Shown: positions 16,360-23,337, numbered from the stretch's first letter. The stretch is 47,388 nucleotides of DNA from JAUUZT01 sp964654015 (GCA_964654015.1 CAZZHQ010000010.1:1-47388); one strand, 5' to 3'. The notes: a model not told the origin generated them from the sequence alone. A program made the numbers and translations.

Positions 16360-17282
16360 TGAAAAAGACTATCCACAGGTTAGTTAATGGCGATGCGAGA
16401 GACCTATCATTCCTGCAAGATGAGTCGATTCATCTCGTAATCACCTCTCCACCTTACTGGAATCTTAAAAAATACAATGAGAACCCTGATCAGCTAGGCC
16501 ATATAGAGGATTACGAAAGTTTTCTCAACGAAATCAAACTCGTATGGGAACACGTGTTTCGCGTCTTGGTTCCCGGTGGGCGGTTGGTTTGTGTAGTCGG
16601 TGATGTTTGCGTTTCTAGACGGCGATTTGGCAGGCACGTTGTTTTCCCGCTTCATGCAGATATTTGTGTTCTGTGTAGGAGAATCGGGTTTGATAATCTG
16701 AACCCGATCGTCTGGCACAAGATAACCAATGCTTCATACGAGGTAACCAATGGCTCCAAGTTTCTCGGTAAACCATATGAGCCTAATGCTATTATTAAGA
16801 ATGATATGGAATTTATTTTAATGCAGCGGAAACCTGGAGGCTACAGGAAGCCAACAGAACAGCAGCGACAAGAAAGTATGATCGAAAAGAAAGACTTTAA
16901 CCGCTGGTTCCAGCAAATCTGGAACATCCCTGGAGCATCTCTAAAGAACCATCCAGCACCGTATCCTTTGGAGCTAGCGTCGAGACTAGTGCGAATGTTC
17001 TCCTTTACAGAAGATACTGTTCTTGATCCATTTTGCGGATCAGGAACCAGCATGGTTGCGTCCTTGAGGTACGGGCGCAACAGTATTGGCGTCGAAATAG
17101 ACCCTGATTATTGCCGTATGGCAGCGCGCTATCTCAAGGCCGAAAGTCAAGACTTATTCAATGTAGCGAATTTGAAATTCGAGAAAACAATTCATGGGAA
17201 AAAGGAACTAGCGGTAAAGGAAGATCAAGAGCTTTACATGGTTCGGCCAGCAAAGAAACGACTTGAAGTAATTGGGCAATAA
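16359..17282 (+). CDS. DNA methyltransferase, beta class (N4-cytosine/N6-adenine)
   Basis: A 307-residue methyltransferase protecting host DNA from the endonuclease encoded immediately upstream. Motif IV TSPPYWNLKKY is near residue 30 and motif I DPFCGSGTSMVA follows near residue 225, an order that defines the beta class; SPPY is most frequent in N4-cytosine enzymes. The known methylase of PaeR7I is a larger adenine methylase of a different class, so this pairing is unusual. The C-terminal tail after motif I (GVEIDPDYCRMAARYL) is standard. Translation is coupled to the endonuclease by the 1-base overlap. The stop codon lies inside the following attC-like site. Confidence 0.9.
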   Translation: MKKTIHRLVNGDARDLSFLQDESIHLVITSPPYWNLKKYNENPDQLGHIEDYESFLNEIKLVWEHVFRVLVPGGRLVCVVGDVCVSRRRFGRHVVFPLHADICVLCRRIGFDNLNPIVWHKITNASYEVTNGSKFLGKPYEPNAIIKNDMEFILMQRKPGGYRKPTEQQRQESMIEKKDFNRWFQQIWNIPGASLKNHPAPYPLELASRLVRMFSFTEDTVLDPFCGSGTSMVASLRYGRNSIGVEIDPDYCRMAARYLKAESQDLFNVANLKFEKTIHGKKELAVKEDQELYMVRPAKKRLEVIGQ

Positions 17283-17343
17283 TGCGCTGCAACTGACGGT
17301 TATTCCGTTGCGCCCTAAAGCGACAAGTGAGCCTAGTTTATCT
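17278..17343 (+). repeat. attC-like site 2 (after the restriction-modification pair)
   Basis: CAATAATGCGCTGCAACTGACG (given in two parts: CAATAATGCGCTG, CAACTGACG) pairs with the complement of CGACAAGTGAGCCTAGTTTATC. GCTG-CAACTGACG against GCT-CACTTGTCG shows the one-base bulge typical of attC arms. The loop between the arms is only about 20 bases. Confidence 0.62.
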
Positions 17344-17804
17344 GTGCAGTTGGTAAGACTGTTCTCCTTCAAGTTATCAGACCTCCTCCCTTCTTTTGTT
17401 TTACCAATATTGTTGTAGATATACCAGTGGTATAAGGTAGCCCAATAGCTGGATTGGGCGGACAATTAAATCCCTCACGACACAGAAGAATCACCAATTT
17501 ATCTTTGCGCCAACGGGGATATGTTTCTCTTAATCTGGAAACAGCGTTAACAAGCTATGCTAAATAAGTCGGCTGTCCCTTACGTGCCTGGGACTATGAT
17601 AGTAATTCTCTAGACTCTCTAAGTGCCCTTTCATAATCCATGTATGTGTCTCTCACCTATCTGAACGATATCAAATTTAAGCAAGAATATATTGACAGCA
17701 CTGCTGATATATTGTACAGATAAGATATGCAAAACGAGAAATTTTAGGGATAAAAGGAATTTCGTCTATTAATCGTTCTGCAATAGCAATAGGAGCATAA
17801 ATCG
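17344..17804. other. Gene-poor stretch inside the array, 461 bp
   Basis: AT-rich, no convincing reading frame on either strand. A TTGACA at 17692-17697 with TACAGA 17 bases downstream is a weak promoter candidate for the gene at 17805. The segment AATCGTTCTGC at 17771-17781 resembles the end of an attC site, so a decayed cassette may lie here. Confidence 0.4.
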
Positions 17805-18284
17805 ATGACACTGTATGAAATTGGTATCCCGTTAATCGCTCTTTTGGCAGTCGTGATTTCAACTGTCTCTCTTATTCTCTCACGCAGGACCCAAGAAAAG
17901 CAGTTTGAGTTCGAGGCGATCAACGCCGCCTTAGCAAAGAAACAGCTTGAATTGATATCGAAAGAAGAAACGAACCAAGAAAAGGCACGTGTCGTTGCTG
18001 AACTTGTGAAAGTTGGGAGAACCGATTTTCGCTTTGTTATTCTCAACCAAAGTTCCGTTATGGCAACAAACGTGGATTTTGATATCGACAAAAACAGTCC
18101 TGACAATCCACTGGTTCAGAACGAATGCAAAGAAAAGCTCCCATATCCATTTCTCCAACCAGGACAATCCTTCACTCTCATCGCTGCTCTACACCTGGGC
18201 AGCGCAATGAATTATAACACGCCCTTGAGTTGGATAAATCCGGATGGATCACGGGATGAAAATAAAGTGCACATATCAACATAG
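17805..18284 (+). CDS. Membrane-anchored protein of unknown function
   Basis: A 159-residue protein that I do not recognise. Residues 5-27 (EIGIPLIALLAVVISTVSLIL) form a single transmembrane helix near the N-terminus, followed by a charged, coiled-coil-prone segment (about 30-68, rich in Glu/Lys/Gln) and a likely beta-rich cytoplasmic domain (about 75-155) containing RFVILNQSSVMATNV and LQPGQSFTLIAALH. The ATG follows AGGAG at 17791-17795. It forms a module of the cassette array, ending just before attC-like site 3. The helix plus coiled coil plus beta domain occurs in many uncharacterised defence or stress proteins, but no function can be assigned. Confidence 0.65.
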   Translation: MTLYEIGIPLIALLAVVISTVSLILSRRTQEKQFEFEAINAALAKKQLELISKEETNQEKARVVAELVKVGRTDFRFVILNQSSVMATNVDFDIDKNSPDNPLVQNECKEKLPYPFLQPGQSFTLIAALHLGSAMNYNTPLSWINPDGSRDENKVHIST

Positions 18285-18288
18285 ATTG

Positions 18289-18348
18289 CAGAACAAGGCT
18301 AATCCAGCCGACGCAAAATGCCGCGCGGCTGATTAGCGACGTTATGGC
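18289..18348 (+). repeat. attC-like site 3, best-paired short site
   Basis: GCTAATCCAGCCGACGC (left arm) and GCGCGGCTGATTAGC (right arm) are complementary over about 15 pairs, with one extra C in the left arm and one extra A, the extrahelical-base pattern of attC. The outer ends AGAACAAG and GACGTTATGGC give the AAC/GTT cores. The site is about 60 bp, a standard attC length. Confidence 0.75.
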
Positions 18349-18360
18349 TAATAGGGAATA

Positions 18361-18843
18361 ATGGATATTCATTCAAAATCACCGCAAGAATGCTCAATTG
18401 AAGAACTAAATGAATTTAAAACACTGGTTCTTGAAGGTGGTCAAGTGAGCACTCAAGGATTGCCCGAACGGATAAAACGAGCAGAAAAATTAATCTTTGT
18501 GAAAGATGAAGGTTGTGTTGGGATAGGAGCAACTAAAAGACCATATGACCAATATAAAAACAATGTGTTTAAAAAAGCTGGAGTTCCCAGTCTTGCTGCA
18601 AATTATTCACTAGAAGTGGGCTGGATCTATACTTCTCCATCCGCACGTGGTAATGGCGTTGGTCGTAAAATCATGGAATTCATTGTTAATGCTGTAGGTG
18701 ATTCTGGTTGTTTTGCCACAACTAGAGAAAATAATGGTGTTATGCGCTATTTGTTTGAGCAATATTCATTTTCAATGATAGGTAAAAAATATGCTAGTAA
18801 AAATGATGATTATTCATTACTATTGTATGCATACAAGCCATAA
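18361..18843 (+). CDS. GNAT family N-acetyltransferase
   Basis: A 160-residue acetyltransferase using acetyl-CoA. Motif A is visible as LEVGWIYTSPSARGNGVGRKIMEF (the Q/RxxGxG/A loop ARGNGVG at about residues 96-102), preceded by the beta4 strand and followed by a helix. The substrate may be an amine, a small molecule or a toxin-like target. It follows attC-like site 3 by 12 bases, and its stop codon is within attC-like site 4, making it a textbook single-gene cassette. GNAT genes are among the commonest cassette cargo. A short AGGGA precedes the ATG. The base composition is clearly AT-richer than the chromosomal genes around the array. Confidence 0.82.
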   Translation: MDIHSKSPQECSIEELNEFKTLVLEGGQVSTQGLPERIKRAEKLIFVKDEGCVGIGATKRPYDQYKNNVFKKAGVPSLAANYSLEVGWIYTSPSARGNGVGRKIMEFIVNAVGDSGCFATTRENNGVMRYLFEQYSFSMIGKKYASKNDDYSLLLYAYKP

Positions 18844-18976
18844 CAAGGCGCTGCACCTGACCACCAGAGCGTCGGCGATTTGTGAGTCTTGTTCTGCTAT
18901 CTGGGGTCATACGGTAGTCAGGGGCTGGTCGATATATCACTCTGGTGTGGCAGGTGAGCTTAGTCGTTATCTGTCA
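18838..18976 (+). repeat. attC-like site 4, long VCR-like site
   Basis: ATAACAAGGCGCTGCACCTG at the start pairs with CAGGTGAGCTTAGTCGTTAT at the end with a one-base bulge, and the pairing continues inward as CACCAGAG against CTCTGGTG, giving an imperfect stem of about 30 bp around a loop of roughly 70 bases. ATAAC and GTTAT are the R'' and R' cores. The length (about 139 bp) resembles the long attC sites of sedentary chromosomal integrons. Confidence 0.8.
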
Positions 18977-19103
18977 TTGACATAGAGAGGAGTTAAATGA
19001 GATTAAGCACAATGTAATTCTTCGGAATGAACAATTTTGTCAGGAGGTGGATTCTGAAATGGATCGAATTCCAGCTCTTTAATCGTTATGCACAAATTGA
19101 AAA
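18977..19103. other. Short spacer, possible relic cassette
   Basis: About 127 bp without a gene. It ends in TTTAATCGTTATGC, very like the right end of the neighbouring attC sites, but no matching left arm is evident. Two tiny frames behind GAGGAG and AGGAGG sites (five and seven codons) are probably decayed cassette sequence. Confidence 0.35.
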
Positions 19104-19889
19104 ATGATGATAAATAACACATATAAAGAACATCAAGTTTTTACACAGCTATCAGAATATGCTGACTTTTATAAAAGCCTCGCATCATCTATATTTCAAT
19201 TTATGACTCTAGGGACAAAAGCTATTGGTAACATTGATTCTTATGTATATTCATCTATACAAGGGACCCTCGAATCAATAAAAGATATTTTGATCAAAGG
19301 ACGTATAAATGATTCATATGCATTATTGAGAAAATATTACGATTCAACGATAATTAACCTCTATTCCAACCTATATTTGGATGATAATTTTAGTCTTGAA
19401 AACTTTGTGGTCGAAAAAATTGACAATTGGATAAAAGGCAAAGAAAAACTTCCTGAATTTAGAGTCATGTCACAGTATATTAGGAAATCGGAAAAATTGA
19501 CTGAAATTAATGAATTACTTTACAAAGATAAAACATATAACAGTATAAGAGACCGTTGTAACGACCATACACACTATAATTTTTATCAATACATGCTTTA
19601 TAACGATAATGAAATACATTTGAAAGATAGATTGGATTATTTAAATATGTTTTCGAAAGATTTATTGAATATTTTCATATTGCACTTTTCATATCTTTTC
19701 TATCTGAACGACCACTATATGATGTCACTTGATTACGTTACTTGTTTAGACTGTGGGATAACGCCAGAAGAAGGCTCTCAATATTATGTTGCTCCTTTTA
19801 TTCAAAAAATATTTGATGACGTGATAAAGAAAAACAGGATGGATTTAGCTGAAATAATTAAAAATAATACCTCTATGAACCTTGAATGA
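19104..19889 (+). CDS. Unknown AT-rich protein, HEPN-like motif
   Basis: A 261-residue, mainly helical protein that I do not recognise. It is far more AT-rich than its neighbours, with Asn, Lys, Tyr and Ile abundant, so it was probably acquired from a low-GC host. The segment SIRDRCNDHTHYNFY (about 147-161) contains Arg149-x5-His155 and Arg151-x5-His157, which resembles the R-x4-6-H motif of HEPN ribonucleases. A CLDC motif follows near residue 214. It sits in the cassette array directly before a SIR2-family gene, so a defence role is plausible. The HEPN idea is weak because it rests on one short motif. No clear ribosome site precedes the ATG. Confidence 0.55.
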   Translation: MMINNTYKEHQVFTQLSEYADFYKSLASSIFQFMTLGTKAIGNIDSYVYSSIQGTLESIKDILIKGRINDSYALLRKYYDSTIINLYSNLYLDDNFSLENFVVEKIDNWIKGKEKLPEFRVMSQYIRKSEKLTEINELLYKDKTYNSIRDRCNDHTHYNFYQYMLYNDNEIHLKDRLDYLNMFSKDLLNIFILHFSYLFYLNDHYMMSLDYVTCLDCGITPEEGSQYYVAPFIQKIFDDVIKKNRMDLAEIIKNNTSMNLE

Positions 19890-19896
19890 AGCCAGT

Positions 19897-19941
19897 GTAT
19901 AACAAATTGCTAGAACTGAAACTGGATCTAATTTGATAATG
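19897..19941 (+). repeat. attC-like site 5, short and degenerate
   Basis: TATAACAAATTGCTAGAACTG pairs partly with the complement of CTGGATCTAATTTGATAAT, with AAATT and AGA shared and a two-base bulge. At about 45 bp it is shorter than usual attC sites. It lies between two modules exactly where a site is expected. Confidence 0.4.
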
Positions 19942-20975
19942 TGAAAAAATTAATTCCAAACCCATTTCCCCCACCACGGCTGCAAGATTTGAGTCGGCGT
20001 AGTGCCAGCAATCTACTATCTCTTACACGAACCGTATATAAACGACCTTGCACACTCGTGGCTGGTGCTGGGGTCTCAACTTCTGCGGGTTTCCCTACTT
20101 GGACACAACTGCTCAAAAACATTGCGAGCATCTATTTCACCCACTGGCAGTTCATGTGCGAGTATGAAGGACAAAGCACCACCGTCCCCCCTAAGAACCT
20201 TTCCATCGCATTTTGGGAGTCTTTCATGTGGAGTGACAACTCGCAACGCTTAGCGGACACGTTGCTCAAGGCTCATGATCCACTTACCGTTGCACAAATG
20301 ATCCTTTCTCGGGTCGCGAAGGACAACCAGCAGTATCTCATAAGAAAGGCCCTCTACAGAGACGAATCATCGGTCAAACCTTCCCCTCTGATACGCGCCA
20401 TATCAGACCTTTGCTCCACGCAGAAATTTACAGCGGTGGTGAGTTACAATTATGATGACGTACTAGAAAAAGCTTTAGAGGATCGTGCCATTTCCGTTTC
20501 CCCTATTTGGGCATCGTCGATGATTCCCCGCGAAGGTTCAATGCCGTTGTTCTATCCTCATGGCTATTTGAAGCAAGGAGGCGGTCCTGTTGTACCAATT
20601 GTTTTGGCTGAAGATGATTATCACTCATACTCTACAGAAGGTTACGATTGGCGCAATCTAATACAATTAAGGCAGCTTTCCACCTCTTGCTGCCTATTTA
20701 TCGGCTTCTCGATGACTGATCCACAAGTCAGGCGTCTCCTATGGATTGCCAAACGAGGTGGGGCAGGACTACACTATGCGTTCCTTTCGACGAATACAAC
20801 GAAAGATCAAGAAGCTGAGATGTTGGAGGCGCTCGTAGACGCACAGCTAAGCGACCTTGGTATACGTGTTATCCGCTATCCACTTACTCCAATTGGCGAC
20901 CGACATGGACGTCTATTATCGCTACTTGATGAGGTAAACAAAAGCTGCTACGATACCGGGGCTATATGGAAGTAG
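19941..20975 (+). CDS. SIR2-family protein (stand-alone, defence-type NAD-binding domain)
   Basis: A 344-residue protein with a SIR2-like Rossmann domain. TLVAGAGVSTSAGFPTW (38-54) is the NAD-binding GAGxS loop, VVSYNYDDVLEKAL (167-180) supplies the conserved Asn170/Asp172, His207 lies in FYPHGYL, and FIGFSMTDPQVRRLLW (253-268) is the second nucleotide-binding segment. Bacterial SIR2 proteins of this kind act as NADases in antiphage systems. No Argonaute, HerA or SLOG partner follows it, so it is a single-gene or two-gene system with the AT-rich gene before it. It starts GTG immediately after attC-like site 5 with no clear ribosome site, and is the last module of the array. Confidence 0.82.
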   Translation: MKKLIPNPFPPPRLQDLSRRSASNLLSLTRTVYKRPCTLVAGAGVSTSAGFPTWTQLLKNIASIYFTHWQFMCEYEGQSTTVPPKNLSIAFWESFMWSDNSQRLADTLLKAHDPLTVAQMILSRVAKDNQQYLIRKALYRDESSVKPSPLIRAISDLCSTQKFTAVVSYNYDDVLEKALEDRAISVSPIWASSMIPREGSMPLFYPHGYLKQGGGPVVPIVLAEDDYHSYSTEGYDWRNLIQLRQLSTSCCLFIGFSMTDPQVRRLLWIAKRGGAGLHYAFLSTNTTKDQEAEMLEALVDAQLSDLGIRVIRYPLTPIGDRHGRLLSLLDEVNKSCYDTGAIWK

Positions 20976-20988
20976 CTAAATAGGAGGA

Positions 20989-21067
20989 TGTCCAACAACG
21001 ATATTCACCAGCCTATCACGAAACCCAGCATGCAATTTCATTCGCGGCTATTCACTCTTACGCCATC
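20989..21067. repeat. Possible decayed attC at the array end
   Basis: Starts with GTCCAACAACG, a perfect RYYYAAC core, and has GGATG...AGCC opposite GGCT...CATCC, but the arms between do not pair well and no GTT core closes it. It may be a hybrid or decayed terminal site. Confidence 0.3.
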
Positions 21068-21092
21068 CTATTTCGTTCAGTGATTGAAAAAT

Positions 21093-21111
21093 TGCCATTA
21101 GCATTGACTAT
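21093..21111. repeat. 19-bp direct repeat, right copy
   Basis: TGCCATTAGCATTGACTAT is identical to 15138-15156. The two copies bracket the whole cassette array and the left small-gene copy. In the left copy the string lies inside the glycosyltransferase remnant. Confidence 0.7.
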
Positions 21112-21185
21112 TCTGATTCCAGAGTTTACTCTATTGCACTGTATCTATGTTTTATAAAAATCCTTGACCTGGGCAGGTGCTACCA

Positions 21186-21812
21186 ATGGAAATATTTAAT
21201 GTTATTCTACTGATTATGGCAGCCTTTCTGCTTGGTTCCTTTCCTTTCTCCCTGTGGATTGGTCGCATATTTCTGAATAAGGACATCAGAAACTATGGGG
21301 ACGGCAATCCCGGTTCTACCAATGTCTTCCACGCCGGAGGTAGAGTTACAGGTTGTCTGGCAGTTTTGCTGGATGTTTGCAAAGGTATACCTTTCGTTTA
21401 CCTGGCGCATGCTATCTTTTATTTGCCTGGAATAGCTGTTGCCGTGATAGCGATAAGCGCTATGGCGGGGAATGCATTCTCTCCGCTACTACGATTCAAA
21501 GGGGGTAAAAGTGTAGCTATCGCCTCTGGTACACTGATTGGACTGCTGCCCTGCTCAACAATGATAATACCATTCACTGCCTTCATATGCCTGGGAGCCT
21601 TCTTCATTGCTGATGACGCCTGGGCCGTAATGGTTGCTCCGGCGGGTTCGATTGTCTACTTTGTTGCTACCGGAGCTGAATCCTGGCAGATTCTGCTTAT
21701 GGCAGGTATACTGCTTTTACTGTCAATAAAGCATCGTAACGAACTGAATGGTATTCCGAACTTAAAAATACGACCGGTTGGATGGGTAAAGGGATTGAGA
21801 TATAAAATATGA
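21186..21812 (+). CDS. plsY: Acyl-phosphate glycerol-3-phosphate acyltransferase PlsY
   Basis: A 208-residue membrane enzyme that acylates glycerol-3-phosphate from acyl-phosphate, the first step of phospholipid synthesis. The three PlsY motifs are visible: LGSFPFSLWIGRIF (about 15-28), GDGNPGSTNVFHAGG (about 38-52) and the FKGGKSVAIASGTLIG loop (about 105-120), with about five helices. ATG 21186 is preferred over GTG 21177 because GGGCAGG lies 8 bases before it. The GDGNPGSTNV motif differs from the usual GSGNIGATN, which is typical of a divergent subgroup. The gene is followed after 25 bp by a glycosyltransferase, suggesting a shared role in envelope lipid synthesis. It marks the return to chromosomal sequence after the array. 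Confidence 0.88.
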   Translation: MEIFNVILLIMAAFLLGSFPFSLWIGRIFLNKDIRNYGDGNPGSTNVFHAGGRVTGCLAVLLDVCKGIPFVYLAHAIFYLPGIAVAVIAISAMAGNAFSPLLRFKGGKSVAIASGTLIGLLPCSTMIIPFTAFICLGAFFIADDAWAVMVAPAGSIVYFVATGAESWQILLMAGILLLLSIKHRNELNGIPNLKIRPVGWVKGLRYKI

Positions 21813-21837
21813 GTTACTTTATAAGTGGAAATAGAGA

Positions 21838-22986
21838 ATGACATATCATCTGGTAGTTGTCATTGGTTTATTCACCTTTGCTCTCAACATGGTATTCAAT
21901 TTGAGGGTTATTAAGAAACCAAATGCTGATAATGCCACGCTCGCTAAATACCCATTTGTCTCGGTCCTGATACCCGCCAGGGACGAGGAAGACAATATAG
22001 AAGCCTGTGTAAAATCTCTCCAGCTACAGGACTATCCCAACTACGAAATCCTGGTACTGGACGACAACTCGTCAGATTCCACGTCCAGTATTGTTCAACG
22101 TATGTCCTCCAGTAGCGAGCGCACTCAACTATTACATGGTGAAGAACTGCCGAAAGGTTGGGCTGGTAAGCCGTTCGCCTGTTACCAGCTTGCAAAAAAA
22201 GCAAAAGGCTCATGGTTGCTATTCGTTGATGCTGATACCGTACACACAGAAGACATGTTGTCTTGCGTAATGACGTCAGCCCTTAAAACAGGATGCTCCC
22301 TGCTTTCTGGATTTCCCAGGCAAATAGCCAAAACCCTGCCCGAAAAAGCAGCCATGCCATTGATATATTTCATCATCTTGAGCTGGTTACCGCTATGGTG
22401 GCTTCAGCGCTCCGCGAAACCCAAACCGCAAATTGCCATCGGTCAATTTCTGCTGTTTCCAAAGGAGGATTACTGGCGCTTTGGAGGGCATGAGGCAGTA
22501 AAGTCCAGGATACTGGATGATATCTGGCTTGGTATAGAGGTACAACGCCAGGGCGGACGGCATGTAGTTATTAATCTATCTTCAGTTGTCTCCTGCCGCA
22601 TGTACCGAAATATCGGGGGTATCTGGAATGGCCTTGTAAAGTGTATATACTCTGTGGCAGCGCTGTCCTCACTGGCACTAGCGGGACTTATCCTGGTTGC
22701 TACAATTTTCTTTTTCTTGCCTTTTTACTCGCTCTGGTGCGAATTCTTCGTTGTAACCGCCCCAAGTATATGTCGTTCACTGATAGTTTCCCAGGTTACA
22801 ATCATCCTCTCGATGCGCTGGATGACAGATAAACAATTCAGAGAACCTGCCGTCTCAGCAATCCTGCACCCCATTGCCATGAGCTTCCTGATCATGGCTG
22901 TTTTCTACAGCATCCTGCGCCAGGCAATGGGCAGGCATGTGCAATGGAAGAAACGGCTATATGGCGGCAAATCAGGATTAACATAA
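21838..22986 (+). CDS. Membrane GT2 family glycosyltransferase
   Basis: A 382-residue membrane-bound family 2 glycosyltransferase. After an N-terminal helix, the GT-A domain starts with VSVLIPARDEEDNIEACVKSL and LVLDDNSSDST, has the metal-binding DxD as FVDADTVHTEDM and the acidic ILDDIWLGIEV catalytic segment. About three C-terminal helices follow (270-365). The architecture matches the CrtQ/HpnB-like group acting on carotenoids, hopanoids or other membrane lipids. The upstream plsY and the downstream small cysteine-rich gene (30 bp later) form an operon ending in a terminator near 23.4 kb. Its last codons are duplicated at 15.2 kb. Confidence 0.85.
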   Translation: MTYHLVVVIGLFTFALNMVFNLRVIKKPNADNATLAKYPFVSVLIPARDEEDNIEACVKSLQLQDYPNYEILVLDDNSSDSTSSIVQRMSSSSERTQLLHGEELPKGWAGKPFACYQLAKKAKGSWLLFVDADTVHTEDMLSCVMTSALKTGCSLLSGFPRQIAKTLPEKAAMPLIYFIILSWLPLWWLQRSAKPKPQIAIGQFLLFPKEDYWRFGGHEAVKSRILDDIWLGIEVQRQGGRHVVINLSSVVSCRMYRNIGGIWNGLVKCIYSVAALSSLALAGLILVATIFFFLPFYSLWCEFFVVTAPSICRSLIVSQVTIILSMRWMTDKQFREPAVSAILHPIAMSFLIMAVFYSILRQAMGRHVQWKKRLYGGKSGLT

Positions 22987-23214
22987 ACACGGTTGTTAGC
23001 AGGAGAAATAAATAAAATGAGTAGTGAAACAAACAAACCCAGTGACGCTGTCAAACATTGTGCCGAGTGTCCGGTATGTAAATACACTCGCAAAAGTAAA
23101 AAAAATATCTTTTATTCTTTTTGTAGATTACTTGAAAAGATTTGTCCTAACTGCAGAGCAGTGAATAAGGAATTAAATAAAGATTTCCAGAAAAGTAGCC
23201 ATTTTTGAATAACA
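22937..23214 (+). repeat. Right copy of the ~280-bp direct repeat
   Basis: Counterpart of 15182-15462. Here the glycosyltransferase reading frame is complete, so this is the likely parental arrangement. The spacing between copies is about 7.75 kb. Confidence 0.9.
23017..23208 (+). CDS. Six-cysteine small protein, copy 2 (63 residues)
   Basis: Paralog of the gene at 15262. The six cysteines (CAECPVC and CRLLEKICPNC) and the start MSSETNK are conserved; one Arg codon is missing in the basic stretch and about seven residues differ. ATG 23017 follows AGGAG (23001-23005). It lies 30 bp after the glycosyltransferase stop, followed by a terminator, so it is the last gene of the plsY-glycosyltransferase operon. 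A metal-binding or regulatory role connected to the glycosyltransferase is a guess. Confidence 0.62.
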   Translation: MSSETNKPSDAVKHCAECPVCKYTRKSKKNIFYSFCRLLEKICPNCRAVNKELNKDFQKSSHF

Positions 23215-23256
23215 GGTTCCATTCCACTGTTCGTGATAGAGAATTCCAGGGTACCC

Positions 23257-23319
23257 TGACCTGCTCCCAATAGCTGTATCGTTCCATTAAGTTGGTGCTA
23301 GTTTTCGGGGTGCAGGTCA
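23257..23319. repeat. Inverted repeat TGACCTGC / GCAGGTCA
   Basis: Eight-base arms separated by 47 bases between the small gene and the terminator. It could be a decayed attC-like inner stem, but no AAC/GTT cores flank it. Confidence 0.3.
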
Positions 23320-23337
23320 TTCATTAACATTCCCTCA

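Larger units (their letters stand above)
15491..20975 (+). mobile_element. Integron gene-cassette-like array without integrase (CALIN)
   Basis: Five gene modules in the same orientation are separated by imperfect inverted repeats with attC architecture at about 15491, 17278, 18289, 18838 and 19897 (listed separately). The sites start at or just after the stop codon of the upstream gene and end shortly before the next gene, as in integron cassettes. Cargo: a two-gene type II restriction-modification system, a membrane-anchored unknown, a GNAT acetyltransferase, an AT-rich orphan and a SIR2-family protein. No tyrosine recombinase of the IntI type is present, so the array is either orphaned or served by an integrase elsewhere. 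Base composition varies sharply between modules, indicating separate origins. Confidence 0.7.

Noticed and set aside
18977..19103. Another complete attC site before the AT-rich gene
   Set aside because: Only the right-end-like string TTTAATCGTTATGC is present; no paired left arm was found, so it is listed only as a possible relic.
15182..23214. Composite transposon flanked by IS copies
   Set aside because: The flanking repeats encode a glycosyltransferase end and a small protein, with no transposase or terminal inverted repeats.
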